NCBI GenBank assembly: GCA_016793465.1
Contig: JAEUJW010000079.1
Span: forward strand, 155,532 to 219,531
Source of the DNA: Myxococcales bacterium
Lineage (GTDB): Bacteria > Myxococcota > Polyangia > Nannocystales > Nannocystaceae
Reading direction: 5' to 3'
DNA: 64,000 nucleotides
Each line of letters begins with the position of its first letter. Position 1 is the stretch's first letter. Position numbers and translations under genes: made by a program. The notes beneath the pieces were generated by a model. It had not been told where the DNA came from and ran no database searches. It was given only the letters and a program-made list of their open reading frames with translations. Below are positions 58,711 to 64,000 of this stretch, in pieces.

Positions 58711-60288
58711 ATGCGCGCCGGGAATCTCGCAGGAGTGGTGCTGGTCGCGGCGCTCGCGGCCTGTCCGAAGTCGCAGGCGACGCGGACGCCGGCCGGCGAG
58801 GCGATCGACGTGGTCGAGCTCGACGCGGGCGAGGCCCAGCGGCGCATGACGGCGGGCTCGCTGTCGGCGGTGGCGCTGACGCGGGCCTACCTGGCGAGGA
58901 TCGCCGCGGTCGACGACGCGGGCCCGAAGCTGGCGGCGGTGATCGAGGTCAACCCGGAGGCGGAGGCGGAGGCGCTGCAACGCGACCGCGAGCGCGCCGA
59001 GGGCCGCGTGCGCGGGCCGCTGCACGGGATCCCGATTCTAATTAAAGACAACATCGAGGTGGCGGGCATGGTGACCTCGGTGGGCTCGCTGGCGATGGCG
59101 GAGCACCGTCCGCGCGAGGATGCATTTTTAATTAAGCGGCTGCGCGCGGCGGGGGCGGTGATCCTCGGCAAGACGAATTTGAGCGAGTGGGCCAACTTCC
59201 GCGGGCTCGACTCGACGTCGGGGTGGAGCAGCCGCGGCGGACAGACGAAGAACCCGTATGTGCTCGACCGATCGCCGTGCGGGTCGAGCTCGGGCACGGG
59301 GGCGGCGATCGCGGCGAGCCTGGGGGCGCTCGGGGTGGGCACCGAGACCGACGGGAGCATCCTGTGCCCGGCGGCGCTCACCGGGCTGGTCGGGCTCAAG
59401 CCGACCGTCGGTTTAATCAGTCGCGCGGGCATCGTGCCGATCTCCGAGTCGCAGGACACGGCGGGGCCGATGACCCGCACGGTGACCGAGGCGGCGCTGC
59501 TGCTGGCGGCGATGGTGGGCCAGGACGCGGAGGATCCGCGCAGCCAGCGGGTCGGCGGCAGGGCGGTGGACTATGTCGCGGGGCTGCGGACCGACGCGCT
59601 GAAGGGCCAGCGGATCGGGGTGCTGCGCCAGGCGATGGGCGGGGCCCGGGCGGTCGACGCGGTGACCGAGCGGGCCATCGCGGCGCTGCGGGCGGCGGGC
59701 GCGGAGGTGGTGGACCCGGTGGAGATCACGACGTGGGAGCAGTGGGGCGCGGCGGAGTTCGAGGTGCTGCTGTTCGAGTTCAAGGACGGGATGAATCGTC
59801 ACCTGTCCCGCGGGGCGCCGGTGTCGTCGCTCGCCGAGCTGATCGCGTGGAACGAGCGCCACGCGGACGCGGTGATGCGGTGGTTCGGGCAGCAGATCCT
59901 CGAGCAGGCGCAGGCGAAGGGCGGGCTCGACGCGCCGGAGTACCGCGCGGCGCGCGACACGGCGCGGCGGCTGGCCTGGGACGAGGGGCTGAAGGCGACG
60001 CTGGAGCGGCACGCGCTGGTGGCCGTGGTGGCGCCGACGACGTCGGCGCCGGCCTGGCCGATCGACCCTGTCCTCGGGGACAGGGTCGCCGGGGTGGGCT
60101 ACGGGGCGGCGGCGGTGGCGGGGACGCCGAGCCTGACCGTGCCGATGGGCGAGGTGCACGGGCTGCCGGTGGGGCTGGCGTTCCTCGGCGCGCCCGAGTC
60201 CGAGGCGACGCTGCTGGCGCTGGGCTACGCGTTCGAGCAGGCGACGAAGGCGAGGCGGGCGCCGCGGTTCGTCCGCACGCTCGAGTGA
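58711..60288 (+). CDS. Amidase-signature family enzyme, lipoprotein
   Basis: The protein has 525 residues; TACAGT (58697-58702) ends 8 nt before the ATG. The signal ends LAAC (then PKSQAT). The catalytic Ser-Ser-Lys triad is visible: Lys112 in ILIKDN, the cis-Ser in PCGSSSGTGAA (192-194) and Ser216 in TDGSILCPA. The rest follows the family (GLVGLKPTVGLISRAGIVPIS). These enzymes hydrolyse amide bonds of small or peptide substrates. A lipoprotein signal places it outside the inner membrane. AT-only patches lie at 59038 and 59124. A perfect 11-bp-arm hairpin lies inside the gene at 60063. Confidence 0.93.
   Translation: MRAGNLAGVVLVAALAACPKSQATRTPAGEAIDVVELDAGEAQRRMTAGSLSAVALTRAYLARIAAVDDAGPKLAAVIEVNPEAEAEALQRDRERAEGRVRGPLHGIPILIKDNIEVAGMVTSVGSLAMAEHRPREDAFLIKRLRAAGAVILGKTNLSEWANFRGLDSTSGWSSRGGQTKNPYVLDRSPCGSSSGTGAAIAASLGALGVGTETDGSILCPAALTGLVGLKPTVGLISRAGIVPISESQDTAGPMTRTVTEAALLLAAMVGQDAEDPRSQRVGGRAVDYVAGLRTDALKGQRIGVLRQAMGGARAVDAVTERAIAALRAAGAEVVDPVEITTWEQWGAAEFEVLLFEFKDGMNRHLSRGAPVSSLAELIAWNERHADAVMRWFGQQILEQAQAKGGLDAPEYRAARDTARRLAWDEGLKATLERHALVAVVAPTTSAPAWPIDPVLGDRVAGVGYGAAAVAGTPSLTVPMGEVHGLPVGLAFLGAPESEATLLALGYAFEQATKARRAPRFVRTLE
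60063..60088. repeat. Intragenic hairpin with 11-bp perfect arms
   Basis: CGACCCTGTCC (60063-60073) pairs with GGACAGGGTCG (60078-60088) around TCGG. It lies in the amidase coding sequence and forces codons CCT and AGG, which are rare here. It is the longest member of the CTGTCC/GGACAG dyad family in the window. Confidence 0.65.
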
Positions 60289-61515
60289 TCAGGCGCGGCC
60301 GCGGCGCTCGCTGCTGCGGGTGATCGCGCCGGTGGTGCCGGGGCGGCGATCGGGGCCGGCGTCGGCGGGGTAGAGGGCCTGGTGGCCGAAGCGCTCGCGG
60401 ATCGAGGAGAGCACGGCCTGCACGGCCTCGCCGCGCGGGGCCTCGGCGGCGGCGAGGAGGTCGAGCTGGACGGCGGCCGGGGGCGACTCGAAGCCGGCGA
60501 CGCTGACGCCGGTGAGGCGGAAGCGGCGGCCCTCGGTCTCGACGGCGTCGAGCAGGCGGCAGGCGGCTGCGTGGATCTCCCGGTGATCGTCGGTGGCCCG
60601 GGCGAGGGTGCACTGGCGGGTCTCGGTGACGAAGGCGTTGTCGCGGATTTTCAGGTGGATCGTGCGGGCTCGCAGCTCCTGGGCGACGAGGCGGTCGGCG
60701 ACGCGGGTGGCCTGCGAGAGCAGGTGGCGGCGCAGGGCCTCGACGCCGACGACGTCGACCGCGTAGGTGTCCTCGTGGCCGATCGACTTGGCGGCGCGGT
60801 CGGGCACGACGGCGCGCTCGTCGATCGCGCGGCTGAGGCGGTGCAGGTGGAGGCCGTGCTCGCCGAACCACCGCGCGAGCGCGGCCTCGGGCTGCCTGCG
60901 CAGGTCGCCGACGGTGCGGATGCCGCGTTGCTCGAGCCTCTGCCGGGTGCGCGGACCGACGCCCCAGAGCGCGCCGATCGGCAAGGGGGTGAGGAACTCG
61001 AGCTCGCCGCCGGCGGGGATCTCGGTGAGCCCGTCGGGCTTTTGCATGCCGCTGGCGATCTTGGCCAGGAACTTCACGCGGGCGATGCCCACCGAGCAGG
61101 TCAGGCCGGTCTCGGCCCGCACGGCGGCGCGGATGGCCTCGGCGGCCTGACGCGGCGTGCCGTGCAGGCGCTCGGTGCCGGCGAGGTCGATGAAGGCCTC
61201 GTCGATCGAGAGGCCCTCGACGAGCGGGGAGTAGCGGCCGAACACCTCGAACACCTCGCGCGAGACGGCGAGGTAGGCGTCGTGGCGCGGGGGGATGACG
61301 ACGGCCTGGGGGCACAGGCGCAGGGCCTGACCCATGGGCTGGGCGCTGTGGCAGCCGAACTTGCGGGCCTCGTAGCTGGCGGCCGCGACCACGCCGCGGG
61401 CCCCGGCCCCGCCGACGAGCACGGGCTTGCCGCGCAGGCCGGGGTCGTCGCGGACCTCGACGGAGGCGAAGAACGCGTCCATGTCGACGTGCAGGATCGC
61501 GCCGGGGCCGGACAT
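60289..61515 (-). CDS. dinB: DNA polymerase IV (Y-family)
   Basis: The protein has 408 residues from ATG 61515; TATGCT (61522-61527) ends 6 nt before it. Motifs of DinB are clear: HVDMDAFFASVE (metal-binding Asp and the aromatic steric gate), VAAASYEARKFGCHSAQPM, VEGLSIDEAFIDL (catalytic Asp-Glu) and a helix-hairpin-helix near GVGPRTRQRLEQRGI. The little-finger domain follows, ending with an Arg-rich tail. QLDLLAAAE resembles a beta-clamp-binding QL(x)LF-type motif. The stop abuts the amidase stop with no spacer. It performs translesion DNA synthesis. Confidence 0.95.
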   Translation of the reverse strand: MSGPGAILHVDMDAFFASVEVRDDPGLRGKPVLVGGAGARGVVAAASYEARKFGCHSAQPMGQALRLCPQAVVIPPRHDAYLAVSREVFEVFGRYSPLVEGLSIDEAFIDLAGTERLHGTPRQAAEAIRAAVRAETGLTCSVGIARVKFLAKIASGMQKPDGLTEIPAGGELEFLTPLPIGALWGVGPRTRQRLEQRGIRTVGDLRRQPEAALARWFGEHGLHLHRLSRAIDERAVVPDRAAKSIGHEDTYAVDVVGVEALRRHLLSQATRVADRLVAQELRARTIHLKIRDNAFVTETRQCTLARATDDHREIHAAACRLLDAVETEGRRFRLTGVSVAGFESPPAAVQLDLLAAAEAPRGEAVQAVLSSIRERFGHQALYPADAGPDRRPGTTGAITRSSERRGRA

Positions 61516-61616
61516 CGGCGGAGCATAGCCGTTCGGGGCGGTGTGTCGCCGGGAGGGCACGGCGAAACTCACGAGCGATGCCGCGCAGGCGCGAAAGAGC
61601 CCGGTAACATGCGTGC

Positions 61617-63440
61617 ATGGGCAAATACCTTTCTTCTGCGCTGGTGATCCTCGGGGCCGCGTGCGGCGACAGCGGCGAGTCGACGGCGACGGCGGCGACC
61701 AGCCCCACGCAGGTGACCGGGGTGAGCGGGACGACGTCGGGGGACGCGCCGACGACGGGCGGGGCGGAGCCGTCCGGCGGCGCGGACGACGGCGCGGACG
61801 CCTCGAACAGCGCGGCGAGCTCGGACGGCGGGGAGGTCGGCTCGGAGTCGACGGGCACGCCGCCGTGCGGGGCGGGGCACGTGGTGTGCGACGGCGACGT
61901 GGCCCAGACCTGCGACGGCATGGGCGGGTTCTCGAGCGAGGAGCAGTGCGAGGGCCAGTGCGAGCCGGGGTTCGGGTGCGTGGCCTGCATCCCGGGGACC
62001 TCGCAGTGCGACGCCGAGGGCGTGCAGGTGTGCAACGACGACGGCACGGGCTGGCAGGACGCGGGCATCTGCGACCCGCTGCTGGGGCTCGAGTGCGACG
62101 AGAACAGCGGGACGTGCGTGGGGGCGTGCGCGCAGCTCGGCACGCTCAGCTACATCGGCTGCGAGTACTACGCGGTCACGCTGCAGCAGTACGACATCTT
62201 CGTCTCGCTCAACAACATGAACCCGTTCGCGGTGGCGATCTCCAACGCGGCCGAGACGACGACGATGGTGACGATCACCCGCGGCGACGAGCTGGTCGCG
62301 CAGACCACCGTCGACGCCAACAAGGTGCAGGTCATGAAGCTGCCGTGGGTCGACGCGCTGATCCTCGGCCAGGGCCCGAGCAAGCAGGCCAAGCAGGGCG
62401 CGTACCGCATCCGCTCGACCCAGCCGGTGACCGTGTACCAGTTCTCGCCGATCAACTCGTCGGAGTCGAACGACGCCTCGCTGCTGCTGCCGGTGAACAC
62501 CTGGTCGGACGCCTACTGGGTGGCGTCGTGGCCGCACTGGGCCGACTACCTTACGCCGGGCGAGTACACGGTGACGGCGAGCCAGGACAACACGACGGTG
62601 CACCTGAAGGGGCCGCCAGGGGGCACGAAGATCCAGAAGGGCGGCGGGGTCGACGACAAGGGCGACGGCGTCGCGCTGCTGAACACGGGCGACGTGCTGC
62701 AGGTGTTGACGGGGACCGGGGGCGACGTAACCGGCTCGTTCGTGTCGTCGGACAAGCCGGTGCAGGTGATCGCGGGGCACGAGTGCACGCAGGTGCCGTT
62801 CGGGGTGACGGCCTGCGACCACCTCGAGGAGACGATGTTCCCGCTGTCGGTGCTGTCGAACGAGTACATCGTGGTGCCGCCGGTGCAGACGCCGGACAAC
62901 GCCAAGGAGAAGGCGATGTTCGTGCGCATCGTCGCGACCGAGGACGACACGCAGCTGACGTTCGAGCCCGATCAGGCGGTCGACAAGGACCTGGCCACGG
63001 CCGGCGAGTTCGTCGAGATCCCGACCACGCTGGCCAAGTTCAAGGTGACGGCGAACCACAAGATCCTGGTGGCGCAGTTCATGATCGGCCAGGACGGCGG
63101 CTACGGGACCAGCGACCCGTCGATGCTGCTGGCCGTGCCGAGCGCGCAGTACCGCCACGACTATCTCATCTTCGCCCAGCCGGCGTGGACCGAGAACTTC
63201 GTCGACATCATCGCTCCGGACGGCGCGAGCGTCACGCTCGACGGCGGCGCCGTCGGCGGGTTCGTGAAGCTCGGCGGCACCGGCTACTCGCTGGCGCACG
63301 CCAAGCTGATGAACACCGGCGACGGCAACCACACGCTGTCGAGCAACGTGGCGTTCGGCCTGCAGGTGTCCGGGGTGCAGAACTACGGCAGCTACTGGTA
63401 CCCCGGCGGCCTCGACCTGGCCCTGATCCCGCCGCTGTGA
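61617..63440 (+). CDS. IgGFc-binding-domain-like lipoprotein
   Basis: The protein has 607 residues; TAACAT (61605-61610) ends 6 nt before the ATG. The signal ends GAAC (Cys16, then GDSG), with a Ser/Gly/Asp linker to about residue 80. A Cys-rich region at about 84-170 has motifs CDGDVAQTCDG and CDAEGVQVCNDDG, repeated units seen in myxobacterial surface proteins. From 175 to the end is a beta-rich domain with VTVYQFSPINSSESNDASLLLP, SVLSNEYIVVPPVQ and YWYPGGLDLALIPP, typical of the IgGFc-binding N-terminal family. The name comes from a mammalian mucin-like protein; here an adhesive role is plausible but unproved. Confidence 0.85.
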   Translation: MGKYLSSALVILGAACGDSGESTATAATSPTQVTGVSGTTSGDAPTTGGAEPSGGADDGADASNSAASSDGGEVGSESTGTPPCGAGHVVCDGDVAQTCDGMGGFSSEEQCEGQCEPGFGCVACIPGTSQCDAEGVQVCNDDGTGWQDAGICDPLLGLECDENSGTCVGACAQLGTLSYIGCEYYAVTLQQYDIFVSLNNMNPFAVAISNAAETTTMVTITRGDELVAQTTVDANKVQVMKLPWVDALILGQGPSKQAKQGAYRIRSTQPVTVYQFSPINSSESNDASLLLPVNTWSDAYWVASWPHWADYLTPGEYTVTASQDNTTVHLKGPPGGTKIQKGGGVDDKGDGVALLNTGDVLQVLTGTGGDVTGSFVSSDKPVQVIAGHECTQVPFGVTACDHLEETMFPLSVLSNEYIVVPPVQTPDNAKEKAMFVRIVATEDDTQLTFEPDQAVDKDLATAGEFVEIPTTLAKFKVTANHKILVAQFMIGQDGGYGTSDPSMLLAVPSAQYRHDYLIFAQPAWTENFVDIIAPDGASVTLDGGAVGGFVKLGGTGYSLAHAKLMNTGDGNHTLSSNVAFGLQVSGVQNYGSYWYPGGLDLALIPPL

Positions 63441-63510
63441 GGCGGCGGGGTCGGGACGGTCGAAGGGGGAGGCGAGGCGCCAGAGCGAGCGGCGAGGCGA
63501 GCGAGGCGCC

Positions 63511-63528
63511 GCGGACCCGGAGGTCCGC
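63511..63528. terminator. Hairpin between convergent genes
   Basis: GCGGACC-CGGA-GGTCCGC has perfect 7-bp arms and lies in the 93-bp spacer between the convergent stops at 63440 and 63534. No T-tract follows, so it would be a weak bidirectional terminator or an RNA-end stabiliser. Confidence 0.5.
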
Positions 63529-63533
63529 CGGGG

Positions 63534-64000
63534 CTAGTTCGGCTGCACGCAGACGAGCAGGTGCTCGGTCTCGTTGTTGGCTTCCTTGCACTCGTTGAGG
63601 GCGCTCTCCATCATGCCGTTGTCGTCGACGACGGCGTAGATGACGGCCGGGCTGGTGTTGAACGGGATGTTGAGCGACACCTTCTCGGACGCGCCGGCGG
63701 CGAGGGGGCCCTGGGTCTGGACGGTGCCGAGGTAGCCGGCGCCCTCCTCGTAGAACGAGACGTTGACGCCGGGGCCGACGCCGAGGCAGCCGAGGTTGGC
63801 GACGTACACGGACATGTCGAGGTTCGGGCACTCGGTGTAGTCGACGTCGAGGTCGTAGACCTGGAGGTCGGGGGCGCAGTAAGCCTTGGCGCCCTGGACG
63901 TTGCGACGATAGCTGTTGTAGGGGTTCTGGACCGGGAAGTTCCAGCTGTCGGACTCGACGACGGGGATCTCGCCGAGGATGCCGACGTTGGTGATGTGGT
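63534..64000 (-). CDS. Secreted beta-sandwich (CARDB-like) protein, 5' part outside window
   Basis: The frame is open from the right edge to a stop at 63534; 155 codons are visible, so the N-terminus is missing. The phrases YDLDVDYTECPNLDMSVYVANLG, VNVSFYEE, AGASEKVSLNIPF and AVVDDNGMMESALNECKEANNE follow the pattern of CARDB-type domains (conserved Leu/Val strands, final N..DE.NN-type loop). Paired cysteines suggest an extracytoplasmic location. It could be the end of a large adhesin or propeller protein. The sequence HITNVGILGEIPVVESDSWN nearest the edge suggests a preceding repeat domain. Confidence 0.7.
   Translation of the reverse strand, partial: HITNVGILGEIPVVESDSWNFPVQNPYNSYRRNVQGAKAYCAPDLQVYDLDVDYTECPNLDMSVYVANLGCLGVGPGVNVSFYEEGAGYLGTVQTQGPLAAGASEKVSLNIPFNTSPAVIYAVVDDNGMMESALNECKEANNETEHLLVCVQPN

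Overview
The window is very GC-rich (by eye 70-75%) and gene-dense, and looks like chromosome of a predatory-type myxobacterium, most likely Nannocystis or a relative. This is inferred from three things: many lipoproteins with an 'ACGDSG'-type lipobox followed by long Thr/Ser/Gly/Asp linkers; several Ser/Thr kinases fused through one membrane segment to TPR arrays; and a hybrid histidine kinase with two receivers and an HPt. I saw no rRNA, tRNA, CRISPR array or complete insertion sequence. No stretch longer than 300 bases lacks a gene.

Layout. 1-12.9 kb: lipoproteins (a Cys-rich beta-propeller cut by the left edge, a PEP-synthase-like protein, a second propeller, an HELLH metalloprotease-like protein), a DUF4241-like protein, a kinase-TPR protein and a single-chain dihydroxyacetone kinase. 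13-18.8 kb: enoyl-CoA hydratase, a second kinase-TPR protein, a BlaI/BlaR1-like regulator-protease pair and a small unknown protein. 18.9-22.3 kb: a disturbed region where a lower-GC metalloprotease gene lies between two 103-bp direct repeats; the repeats duplicate the promoter and first codons of the NMNAT/Nudix-like gene that follows. 22.3-38.3 kb: M16 peptidase, two beta-helix lipoproteins, S9 peptidase, APC permease, hybrid histidine kinase, flavin amine-oxidase-like lipoprotein and a ParE/RelE-type toxin-antitoxin pair. 52.4-64 kb: GH99-like lipoprotein, an LRR/zinc-ribbon/SDR fusion, a divergent ArsR-SRPBCC pair, an EF-Tu-like GTPase, amidase, DNA polymerase IV, an IgGFc-binding-like lipoprotein and a gene cut by the right edge.

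The most distinctive locus is the minus-strand cluster 52285 to 38403. In transcription order it encodes a radical-SAM protein, a helical protein, a 179-aa protein, a soluble FtsH-like AAA+ zinc protease with an extra degenerate N-terminal module, an 88-aa protein, a 1123-aa scaffold, a MoxR AAA+ ATPase, a 490-aa possible vWA partner, an FHA protein and a Ser/Thr kinase-TPR protein. Most junctions overlap or lie within 20 bp. It resembles the FtsH/MoxR/vWA 'ternary' NTP-dependent conflict systems predicted by comparative genomics. Here a phospho-signalling arm (kinase plus FHA reader) is attached and appears to have its own promoter.

Two patterns cut across genes. About twenty genes have a TAnnnT-like hexamer ending 6-10 nt before the start codon and no Shine-Dalgarno sequence, which suggests leaderless transcripts. 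Many coding regions also carry abrupt 8-15 bp AT-only patches (TTAATTAA-like, using the rare codons TTA, ATT, AAA, AAT and TTT) inside otherwise GC-saturated codon usage.
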